Assembly: GCA_027365815.1 (NCBI GenBank)
Contig: DAHXLV010000049.1
Coordinates: 1 to 5,924, forward strand
Source: Microcaldota archaeon
Lineage (GTDB): Archaea; Micrarchaeota; Micrarchaeia; Micrarchaeales; Micrarchaeaceae
Direction: 5' to 3'
DNA length: 5,924 bases
The notes under the pieces: generated by a model
What the model was told of the DNA's origin: nothing
Seen by the model: only the letters and a program-made list of their open reading frames with translations
Databases searched by the model: none
Shown: one piece after another, positions 1-5,017 of the stretch
Layout: each line of letters starts with the position of its first letter
Numbering within the stretch: the first letter of the stretch is position 1
Position numbers and translations under genes: made by a program

Positions 1-68
1 TGCGTCCCCCGTGCGACCGAACCCACAAGCAGTATGTCGACGTTTCGCGGAGCCTCATCCTTCAGCCT
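1..68 (-). repeat. Inverted copy of the cca active-site segment (left arm)
   Basis: The reverse complement of bases 1-68 aligns without gaps to bases 591-658 with only two mismatches (at 58 and 60, facing 601 and 599). Bases 1-57 are identical to their partner. Read on the minus strand, it encodes the same 22 residues as residues 47-68 of the CCA-adding enzyme, including the GSVARGT nucleotidyltransferase motif. One of the two differences is silent (AAG/AAA, Lys) and the other changes Ala to Asp. Similarity ends sharply after base 68. The minus-strand frame stays open to a TAA at 146-144 but has no ATG, GTG or TTG start, so as seen here it is not a working gene. The copy may continue left of the window. 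It could be a fragment of a second cca-like gene, a recombination scar, or an assembly or amplification chimera. Confidence 0.9.
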
Positions 69-89
69 GGTTAAGCACCAGAGGTTCGT

Positions 90-326
90 ATGGGCGATAA
101 CCGGAATGCTGTCGCTGGTGATGATGATATTCCCACCAACATTTTACCCATACACATACCTTGGGAGTTCATCATGAAGGCGGTGAACAACAAAGAGATA
201 AAGAACGATGAGCTGCTCGGGCCTCTTAGGAAGACTGGCGGTGGGGATCTGCTACAGATATTCGTAGATGATCTTCTGTGGATGACAAGGGCGATGAAGC
301 CTGCGCGGGAATCGGCAACAAAATAA
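90..326 (+). CDS. Small hypothetical protein (78 aa, or 50 aa from an internal start)
   Basis: I do not recognise this protein. Two starts are credible. ATG at 90 has GAGGT at 81-85; ATG at 174 has GGAG at 164-167 with a 6-base spacer and gives a 50-residue product. The part after 174 looks the more gene-like: it is rich in Lys, Glu and Asp, uses ATA and AGG codons like the neighbouring genes, and contains a stretch (FVDDLLWMTRAMKP) that could form an amphipathic helix. No signal peptide, membrane segment or cysteine motif is visible. An in-frame TAA at 72-74 means it cannot extend left. The gene ends five bases before the 3' end of the oppositely oriented tRNA, and its promoter-proximal side lies only about 20 bp from the inverted-repeat junction at 68/69, so its native upstream region may be missing. 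Confidence 0.5.
   Translation: MGDNRNAVAGDDDIPTNILPIHIPWEFIMKAVNNKEIKNDELLGPLRKTGGGDLLQIFVDDLLWMTRAMKPARESATK
316..326 (-). terminator. T-rich terminator after tRNA-Ala
   Basis: On the minus strand, six bases past the tRNA 3' end, the sequence is TTATTTTGTTG. This is a T-rich tract of the kind archaeal RNA polymerase uses to stop without a hairpin. It overlaps the last codons of the convergent small ORF. Confidence 0.4.
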
Positions 327-331
327 GGCAG

Positions 332-402
332 TGGACTCGGCGGGAATCGCACCCGCGACTCGCCCTTGCGAAGGGCGTGTTTTACTACTATACTACGAGC
401 CC
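332..402 (-). tRNA. tRNA-Ala, anticodon CGC (reads GCG)
   Basis: The 71-nt minus-strand sequence folds as a full cloverleaf. The acceptor is GGGCUCG with CGAGUCC and the discriminator is A73. The anticodon stem is CGCCC/GGGCG around the seven-base loop UUCGCAA, giving anticodon CGC. The T stem is GCGGG/CCCGC and the variable loop has four bases. The acceptor has the G3-U70 wobble pair, the classic alanine identity element, and A73 also fits alanine. There is no intron, and no CCA is encoded (the next bases read CUG), so the CCA-adding enzyme encoded divergently next door would be needed. Tertiary pairs U8-A14, G15-C48 and G19-C56 are present. Two oddities stand out: the D loop reads AGUAGUA, so position 18 is A rather than G, and the T loop reads UGCGAUU, so position 55 is G rather than U. 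The D stem has an A12-A23 mismatch. Numbering is canonical and was assigned by hand. Confidence 0.95.
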
Positions 403-416
403 GTAGACATACCAAG

Positions 417-424
417 TATTTAAG
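417..424 (+). promoter_or_regulatory. Candidate TATA box for cca
   Basis: TATTTAAG is preceded by the purine-rich ACCAAG at 411-416, which fits a BRE. Counting about 26 bp from the box centre gives a start near 446 and a leader of roughly seven bases before the ATG at 453. That leader is too short for a Shine-Dalgarno site, and none is seen there. Confidence 0.5.
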
Positions 425-428
425 GCTT

Positions 429-440
429 AATTATTATATC
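429..440 (-). promoter_or_regulatory. Candidate TATA region for tRNA-Ala
   Basis: On the minus strand this reads GATATAATAATT, preceded by the purine-rich AAG expected of a BRE. Its centre near 434 would place transcription start near 408, about six bases before the mature tRNA 5' end at 402. The region between the divergent tRNA and cca genes is only 50 bp, so the two promoters must overlap. Confidence 0.4.
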
Positions 441-452
441 CTTATTGATACG

Positions 453-1856
453 ATGAAAAGGGGCAATGGCAGGCTATCAGAGGGCAAAAAAAGAGCCGCA
501 GAGAAGGTGCTGCACCGCGTACTTTTGGACGTCAAGCCGACGCCAAACGAGATTGAGCTGCTTAATGAGAGATCCAATGAGCTGATGGGGAGGCTGAAAG
601 CTGAGGCTCCGCGAAACGTCGACATACTGCTTGTGGGTTCGGTCGCACGGGGGACGCAGATACGCGGCACATCAGACATAGACATATTCCTGCTATTCCC
701 CAAGACTATGGATGAGAGAAGGATGGAGGCAGAGGGCCTGAAGATAGCAAAGCGCGTGATAAAAAAGGGCGGCGAACGTTTTGAGATAAAGTATGCCGAG
801 CACCCCTACACCAGGATGTTCCTCAAAGGGATAGCCGCAACCGCTGACATAGTGCCTGCATTCAAGATAAGCAATGCCGAGGAGATGGGCAGCGCTGTGG
901 ACCGCACCCAGCTCCACAACAAATTCGTGAATTCAAAACTATCGCAGAAGCAGAGGAATGACGTGAGGCTGCTTAAGGCTTTTCTTGATGCGCGCAGCGT
1001 GTATGGCGCTGAAGCCAGGATAGAGGGATTTTCCGGGTACCTTTGCGAGCTGCTGGTGTACTACTACAACTCTTTCATAGGTGTGCTAGAGAGGATGGCC
1101 GAGCTGAAGCTGCCGCTTGCGATAGATATACTCAACAAAGGGAGCGAGAAGCACAATGTCAGTGAGGTGGTAAAAAGGTTCAATAGCGACTTCGTGGTTA
1201 TAGACCCGACAGACCGCAACAGGAACGTTGCGGCGAACGTATCACTGGGCTCGATTGCAAAGGCAGCTCTTGCAGCGCGCACTTTCCTTGATAAGCCTAG
1301 CGTTAACACCTTCTACACCGAGGGTTATAGCGATTCGTGGGCCACGGGCCTACTTCGGAAGCTAAAGAGCCTGGACATGGAGGTGCTGCTTGTGTCATTC
1401 AGGCTGCCGGACATGACAGAGGATATACTTTGGCAGCAGCTCAAGCGGCTTGGCGAACGCATGGCGCACGAGCTGCGCCAGCACGGCTTCCCCCCAATAC
1501 AATCGCTGCAGAACATAAGGGGGCAGGATGCGATAGTAGCATTCGTCCTTGAGAGGAGGGAAAAGAGAGCCGATGTGATTGCGGGGCCTAGCGCAATCAT
1601 GAGCGGAGCTTCCGAAGCGTTCCTGAAGTCGCACGACAGGCATTATGCAATGTTCCTGGACAAGGATAAGATAATCTCCATAGAGAATTCCAAGTACGCC
1701 ACGGCAGGCGATGTGCTGCGCAGGATAATTTCGCAAAACAATATAAAGTTTCCGTCTTATATAAACAAAAAGGGCGCAAGGCTTTACTCTGGAAGGATGC
1801 CGGTGCGCTACCAGGCACTGCTCAAGGAGGCGCTTGAGGACAAAGCCGTACATTAA
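453..1856 (+). CDS. cca: CCA tRNA nucleotidyltransferase, archaeal class I
   Basis: This enzyme adds or repairs the 3' CCA of tRNAs using CTP and ATP without a nucleic acid template, in the cytoplasm. From the ATG at 453 the product is 467 aa, close to the roughly 440-450 aa usual for archaeal members. The N-terminal polymerase-beta-type domain has the GS motif (G62-S63, in GSVARGT). The metal-binding carboxylates are D75 and D77 (SDIDIF) with a third at D132 (ADIVP). Further archaeal family signatures follow: AEHPY, SAVDRTQLHNK, NDVRLLKAFL, YGAE, GFSGYLCELL and RNVAANVSL. The C-terminal half is tail-domain-like and less conserved. The frame is open back to 366, but that would run through the tRNA gene and the promoter, so ATG 453 is chosen. 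The adjacent divergent tRNA-Ala lacks an encoded CCA, which fits the function. The next gene starts nine bases downstream and is probably cotranscribed. Residues 47-68 are the part duplicated in inverted form at the window start. Confidence 0.96.
   Translation: MKRGNGRLSEGKKRAAEKVLHRVLLDVKPTPNEIELLNERSNELMGRLKAEAPRNVDILLVGSVARGTQIRGTSDIDIFLLFPKTMDERRMEAEGLKIAKRVIKKGGERFEIKYAEHPYTRMFLKGIAATADIVPAFKISNAEEMGSAVDRTQLHNKFVNSKLSQKQRNDVRLLKAFLDARSVYGAEARIEGFSGYLCELLVYYYNSFIGVLERMAELKLPLAIDILNKGSEKHNVSEVVKRFNSDFVVIDPTDRNRNVAANVSLGSIAKAALAARTFLDKPSVNTFYTEGYSDSWATGLLRKLKSLDMEVLLVSFRLPDMTEDILWQQLKRLGERMAHELRQHGFPPIQSLQNIRGQDAIVAFVLERREKRADVIAGPSAIMSGASEAFLKSHDRHYAMFLDKDKIISIENSKYATAGDVLRRIISQNNIKFPSYINKKGARLYSGRMPVRYQALLKEALEDKAVH
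591..658 (+). repeat. Right arm of the inverted repeat, inside cca
   Basis: This is the partner of bases 1-68 in reverse complement (66 of 68 identical). It spans codons 47 to 69 of cca, including the GS nucleotidyltransferase motif, and is in its natural coding context here. The two arms bracket a 522-bp segment (69-590) holding the small ORF, the tRNA and the cca promoter and start. Confidence 0.9.
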
Positions 1857-1865
1857 GGTAATCTA

Positions 1866-2606
1866 ATGGCCGTGTACCCCGTTGTAGATAGGAAATACTT
1901 CGTGTCAGAGAAGATAGATGCGACTCCGGAAGTAATCATAATCGGGTTCAAGCCGGAGGACGGGAAACCGAACGCGTTCGACCCCGGAATGTTCATGATG
2001 CTTTCTGGCATAGACAAGCAGACTGGTGAGAAGCATGTGGCTAGGGCGCTTTCGATAGCGTCAGATCCTTCAGCGGTCAACATGGAATTTTTCATAATAA
2101 AGAACCCTACGCACGGCGAGCACCTTGGAAGGTCGCACTTCAACGATGTTGAGATAGGCGACCCTTTCATGCTGAAGGGCCCGTCTGGCCAGTTCAAGTT
2201 CGACCCGAACAAGGACAGCAAGGTGCTCTTCATAGCTGGCGGGACAGGAGTCGCGCCGTTCATGTCAATGCTCAGGCACATGAGGATAGTGAACGCCACC
2301 ACCGATGTGATAATGCTCTACAGCGTAAAGTTCCCTACGGAGATAATAAAGGAGGATGAGTTGGATGCGCTACAAAAACAGCTAAAGCTCAAGATGACAG
2401 TTACGGTCACAAGACCTGCAGAAGGGGATGGCTGGACGGGCCAGACTGGGCACGTGGACGCGCCCATGGTGCAGAAATACGCGCCGGACTTTGCAGAGAG
2501 GATGTGCTATATCTGCGGGCCGCTCACTTTCGTGAAGGCCGCAAAGGATGCCCTGGCAGCGTTGAACATTCCGCCGCAGAGGATAAGCGCCGATGTTTGG
2601 GGCTAA
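1866..2606 (+). CDS. FAD/NAD(P)-binding oxidoreductase, ferredoxin-NADP reductase family
   Basis: This is a 246-aa flavoprotein reductase that should pass electrons between NAD(P)H and a one-electron carrier through FAD. The flavin-binding barrel occupies about residues 1-112, with the R-x-x-S flavin motif at R60-S63 (RALS) and KGPSGQF at 104-110. The nucleotide-binding Rossmann half starts with LFIAGGTGVAP (121-131) and ends with CYICGPL (214-220). The chain closes with ADVWG, an acidic residue and a Trp where relatives usually have Glu and Phe or Tyr next to the flavin. There is no cysteine cluster for an iron-sulfur centre and no extra electron-transfer domain, so the partner (ferredoxin, flavodoxin, rubredoxin or other) must be encoded elsewhere. 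It resembles the electron-transfer subunit of dihydroorotate dehydrogenase in outline but lacks that subunit's C-terminal Cys cluster. A GGTAAT motif at 1857-1862 may serve as ribosome binding site; cca ends nine bases upstream. Substrate and physiological role cannot be read from the sequence. Confidence 0.9.
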   Translation: MAVYPVVDRKYFVSEKIDATPEVIIIGFKPEDGKPNAFDPGMFMMLSGIDKQTGEKHVARALSIASDPSAVNMEFFIIKNPTHGEHLGRSHFNDVEIGDPFMLKGPSGQFKFDPNKDSKVLFIAGGTGVAPFMSMLRHMRIVNATTDVIMLYSVKFPTEIIKEDELDALQKQLKLKMTVTVTRPAEGDGWTGQTGHVDAPMVQKYAPDFAERMCYICGPLTFVKAAKDALAALNIPPQRISADVWG

Positions 2607-2688
2607 TCAGAGCGTTGCGGGCGCGATGGCGCATGCTACGGAATTAATTTCTCTTTATACAACAGCAGGCTATGCCGATTTACAGGGC
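2607..2688. other. Convergent intergenic spacer
   Basis: This 82-bp gap lies between the ends of two convergent genes. It has a modest T-rich stretch (TTAATTTCTCTTTATA, 2644-2659) that could stop rightward transcription, and a short GC-rich repeat around 2614-2631 too weak to call a hairpin. Nothing else is seen. Confidence 0.3.
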
Positions 2689-3378
2689 TTATATCTTATT
2701 CAGCCTCTCGTAGATCTCATCCATGTCCAGCTTCGTCGTAAGGAGGGGTATCTTCTCTATCTGCGCTATCTTTATCGCGAGCTTGTCTATTGTCGTAATT
2801 CCGTGGAGCACCACCAGCTTCGGCTTTATGGGGGCTACCCTTATCACTACCATGGGCGATCTTCCGGTCGACACATGGTCAAATAGGAACGCACGCTCAA
2901 GCGTCGATCCGAACAGCTTCGGGTATTCCGAGGGGGATATCTCCAGGATTACCTTTAGGCTGTCTACGGATGTGTATCCGAACAGCCTTACCGAGTCCAG
3001 GTAGCTCGGGTTTGCTATTATCTTGCCGTCTATCACCCTGTTGAAATCTATGCCGCTTATCGGCGCCGCGAAATCATGGACTGTATAGAACTTCTCCTCT
3101 GTCCTCTTCGGCGACAGCTTCTCCAGCCCCTGTACGACAGTACTTCCCTTTTCTTCGTCTATCGAGAAGAGCGCGTCTACGAACCTCTTTATGACGCCCA
3201 CCCCAGGGCTCATCCTGCGGTTGCTCTCGTAGTCGCTTATCGTTGAGGTGGATATCTTGATCTGCTTGGCTAGCTCCACCTGCGTTATGCCGAATAGTTC
3301 ACGCCACTTCTTCATTGCGCTGCCGGGGCTGTCTGACAGGGCGATCTCGCCGGCTATCTTCTCCCTGAGCTCTTCCAT
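2689..3378 (-). CDS. XRE-family HTH transcriptional regulator with archaeal C-terminal domain
   Basis: A predicted DNA-binding regulator of 229 aa. Residues about 22-73 form a lambda-repressor/Cro-type helix-turn-helix: WRELFGITQVELAKQIKIS is followed by the recognition helix TSTISDYESNRR. The remaining ~135 residues form an alpha/beta domain (for example VVIRVAPIKPKLVVLHGI, then TIDKLAIKIAQIEKIPLLT) of the sort found in conserved archaeal regulators. Its ligand is unknown to me. Two starts are possible. GTG at 3384 would overlap the upstream stop as GTGA and give 231 aa. ATG at 3378 has GGAG at 3388-3385 at a proper six-base spacing and is preferred. Either way it is the second gene of an operon behind the membrane protein and probably translationally coupled to it. 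The pairing suggests that the regulator responds to, or controls, the surface protein. The palindrome over the operon's TATA box is a natural candidate for its own binding site. Confidence 0.88.
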   Translation of the reverse strand: MEELREKIAGEIALSDSPGSAMKKWRELFGITQVELAKQIKISTSTISDYESNRRMSPGVGVIKRFVDALFSIDEEKGSTVVQGLEKLSPKRTEEKFYTVHDFAAPISGIDFNRVIDGKIIANPSYLDSVRLFGYTSVDSLKVILEISPSEYPKLFGSTLERAFLFDHVSTGRSPMVVIRVAPIKPKLVVLHGITTIDKLAIKIAQIEKIPLLTTKLDMDEIYERLNKI

Positions 3379-3380
3379 GG

Positions 3381-4157
3381 TCACTCCGCCTTTGTCTGCG
3401 TGTTCTTCCTTCCCTTTCTCTGAGACTTCTTTTTAATGTTCTTGTACAGCTGGTCTATCTGCTCATCTGTCATGTCGCCCTTCTGCTTTGGCTGGATGGG
3501 CTGCACACCTGGCAGCATCGGATTCTTTTTTATAAATCCGTAGACCACCAGCACTATGCCGGCTATAAGGAGTATGAAGAAGCCGGCCCCGGACGCTATT
3601 ATCTCTATCGTGCTTGCGGTGGCACTGGAGCTGCTCTGCAGCGCAGTCGGAGACGGGTAGACAACGGTTGCTTTAACTGCGGAGGCGGCAGATGCGCTGC
3701 CGTTCGTGTTGTCAACAACCAGGTAATATGTCCCTGTAACCAGCCCGGCGAGCGTGTTTGACTGGTAGAAAGGAGTCCCGTTATCTATGGCTGCAGCATA
3801 CGGCACTGTAGCCGATTTTGTGTTTGAGTACCCGTACAGGAGCCCGGCGCCCTCAAGAGAGAGCGCGGCCTTGTAGCCCGACGGTGAATTGCTTGAGTAG
3901 ACATCGCTTGTCCATGCGAGATAGCCGCTGCTGTTGAACAGGTAGAAGTTTACCGGTGTTGCGGTCACCATGCCGAAGACGGCGGTCTGGTTGTTAAGCG
4001 CTGCCTGCACATATGTGAAAGATGATGCGCCTGCGGTGACGTTCTTCTCGGCGAGCAGGCTGCTAGCAGTTGAGGTGATAAGGCTTCCTGCCGATATGAG
4101 CAGCACGAAAGATACCACCAGCAACGCCAACCCTATGTATATTAGTTTCTTCTTCAT
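3381..4157 (-). CDS. Membrane protein: two TM segments, outer domain, basic cytoplasmic tail
   Basis: An unrecognised 258-aa membrane protein. A Lys-rich start (MKKK) leads into TM1 at about residues 5-28. A Ser/Thr/Ala/Tyr-rich outer domain follows (about 30-181) with five N-glycosylation sequons (N39, N56, N75, N126, N152) and beta-strand-like stretches such as VNFYLFNSSG and GTYYLVVDN. This pattern recalls small beta-sandwich (GOLD or PPC-like) domains, which is inference. TM2 covers about 184-209. The last ~49 residues are strongly basic and contain DEQIDQLYKNIKKK, a likely helix that should lie in the cytoplasm by the positive-inside rule. There are no cysteines. A G-rich GGGGG at 4166-4162 may act as ribosome binding site for the ATG at 4157. 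It is the first gene of an operon with the HTH regulator, whose start touches its stop codon. A role as membrane sensor or envelope component is possible but not shown. Confidence 0.82.
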   Translation of the reverse strand: MKKKLIYIGLALLVVSFVLLISAGSLITSTASSLLAEKNVTAGASSFTYVQAALNNQTAVFGMVTATPVNFYLFNSSGYLAWTSDVYSSNSPSGYKAALSLEGAGLLYGYSNTKSATVPYAAAIDNGTPFYQSNTLAGLVTGTYYLVVDNTNGSASAASAVKATVVYPSPTALQSSSSATASTIEIIASGAGFFILLIAGIVLVVYGFIKKNPMLPGVQPIQPKQKGDMTDEQIDQLYKNIKKKSQRKGRKNTQTKAE

Positions 4158-4178
4158 GTAGCCCCCAAGATTAATTGC

Positions 4179-4201
4179 CTATAAGATATTTAGACTTATA
4201 G
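4179..4201 (-). promoter_or_regulatory. TATA box bracketed by a perfect inverted repeat (candidate operator)
   Basis: CTATAAG at 4179-4185 and CTTATAG at 4195-4201 are exact reverse complements separated by nine bases. The spacer holds most of the best leftward TATA-like element (minus strand CTAAATATC, 4193-4185). The centre of that element predicts transcription start near 4163, a few bases before the ATG at 4157. A protein bound to the palindrome would block TBP, so this is a plausible autoregulatory operator for the HTH regulator. AT-rich palindromes can arise by chance. Confidence 0.5.
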
Positions 4202-4234
4202 ATGCCCCTTCATTCCTATTATCTGCCAGCAAAC

Positions 4235-4244
4235 TTATTAAATA
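4235..4244 (+). promoter_or_regulatory. Candidate TATA box for the kaiC-like operon
   Basis: TTATTAAATA is preceded by CAGCAAAC. Its centre near 4240 predicts transcription start near 4266, giving a leader of about six bases before the ATG at 4272. GGTG at 4264-4267 could be a Shine-Dalgarno site, but it would be only partly inside such a short transcript. Confidence 0.5.
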
Positions 4245-4245
4245 A

Positions 4246-4264
4246 CAACATACAACTAATGTTG
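4246..4264. repeat. Inverted repeat CAACAT-N7-ATGTTG
   Basis: A perfect 6-bp inverted repeat (4246-4251 and 4259-4264) with a seven-base spacer lies between the TATA box and the ATG of the kaiC-like gene. Its position just before the likely transcription start suits an operator; as RNA it would lie mostly outside the transcript. It does not share its sequence with the palindrome at 4179-4201. Confidence 0.45.
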
Positions 4265-4271
4265 GTGCTTT

Positions 4272-5015
4272 ATGGCTGATGAGAACGCAGCTGATAACGG
4301 CCGCGTAGCGACAGGCATAGATGGACTCGACTCCGTGCTTGATGGAGGAATCCCATTGGGTAACCAGGTGGTGGTCGCCGGTGGGCCTGGCGCTGGCAAG
4401 ACGCTGCTATGCCTCGAGATAATGTACAACAATGCCAAGAAGGGCATAAACAGCGCATACATAACGCTGGAGGAGCAGGAATCGGTTGTGATAAACAACT
4501 TCAAGCGCGCGTTCCCCGCATTTTCCGACATAGACGGGCTCATATCGAGCGGGGCGCTGGTGATAGGCGGTGAGGATGTCGCAACTAGGATACAGATAGG
4601 CAGCGACTCTGAGACATATTCGTTCGGAAATGTCATATCGGGCATAGAGAACATCATAAGGGCCAACAACGCAAAGTGCGTGGTCATAGACTCCCTGTCA
4701 CTTATAAAGCTGATGTTCGGCAGCCAATCACTCTACAGGAAGTACATGCTCGCTCTCTCCTTGAACCTGAGGAAGCTTGGCGTGAACAGCTTCCTCACAA
4801 TGGAGCTCCCGTATACAAACACAAGCGACATGGTGTTCAGCCCTGAGTTTTTCATATTCGATGGCACCATTGTTATGTACCAAAATGTGGAGGAGAACAA
4901 GCGCGTATTCAGCATAGAGGTCGTGAAGATGCGCGGATCTAAGCACAGCCTCTCCCTCGCGCCTTATGAGATAACGAACAAGGGCTTCAAGGTGTTCTCG
5001 ATAAACGAGATCTGA
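4272..5015 (+). CDS. KaiC-like/RAD55-family RecA-fold ATPase, single domain
   Basis: A 247-aa soluble ATPase consisting of one KaiC-type domain. RVATGIDGLDSVLDGGIPLG is the typical KaiC N-terminal lead-in. Walker A is GGPGAGKT (37-44), the paired catalytic glutamates are E67-E68 (TLEEQ), and Walker B is CVVIDS with D140. KMRGSKH at 219-225 matches the inter-subunit KMRG motif of KaiC-like proteins, which suggests hexamer or oligomer assembly. It lacks the second domain of cyanobacterial KaiC, and no KaiA or KaiB gene is nearby, so a clock role should not be assumed. Archaeal single-domain members mostly lack a defined function; some act in signalling. ATG 4272 is set by the TATA box at 4235-4244 and GGTG at 4264-4267. 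The gene heads an operon: the cysteine-repeat membrane protein starts two bases after its TGA. Confidence 0.92.
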   Translation: MADENAADNGRVATGIDGLDSVLDGGIPLGNQVVVAGGPGAGKTLLCLEIMYNNAKKGINSAYITLEEQESVVINNFKRAFPAFSDIDGLISSGALVIGGEDVATRIQIGSDSETYSFGNVISGIENIIRANNAKCVVIDSLSLIKLMFGSQSLYRKYMLALSLNLRKLGVNSFLTMELPYTNTSDMVFSPEFFIFDGTIVMYQNVEENKRVFSIEVVKMRGSKHSLSLAPYEITNKGFKVFSINEI

Positions 5016-5017
5016 TT

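Noticed and set aside
71..415. Minus-strand ORF of 114 codons
   Set aside because: It covers the whole tRNA gene and its product has no family look; it is a shadow.
366..452. Upstream extension of the cca reading frame to an ATG at 366
   Set aside because: It would run through the tRNA-Ala gene and over the TATA box; the family match begins after the ATG at 453.
1395..1853. Long minus-strand ORF antisense to cca (152 codons)
   Set aside because: The plus strand is clearly cca here; the antisense frame has no promoter or ribosome site that I can support.
1853..2302. Minus-strand ORF of 149 codons antisense to the oxidoreductase
   Set aside because: It mirrors a well-supported gene and has a low-complexity, membrane-like composition typical of antisense frames.
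2614..2631. GC-rich hairpin as a terminator
   Set aside because: Only about four base pairs can form and no T-run follows; archaeal termination does not need it.
2593..3004. Plus-strand ORFs over the HTH regulator gene
   Set aside because: They are antisense to a gene with a clear helix-turn-helix motif and good operon spacing.
4272..5015. Circadian clock KaiC or archaellum FlaH
   Set aside because: Single domain, with no KaiA/KaiB and no archaellum genes nearby; only KaiC-like family membership is supported.
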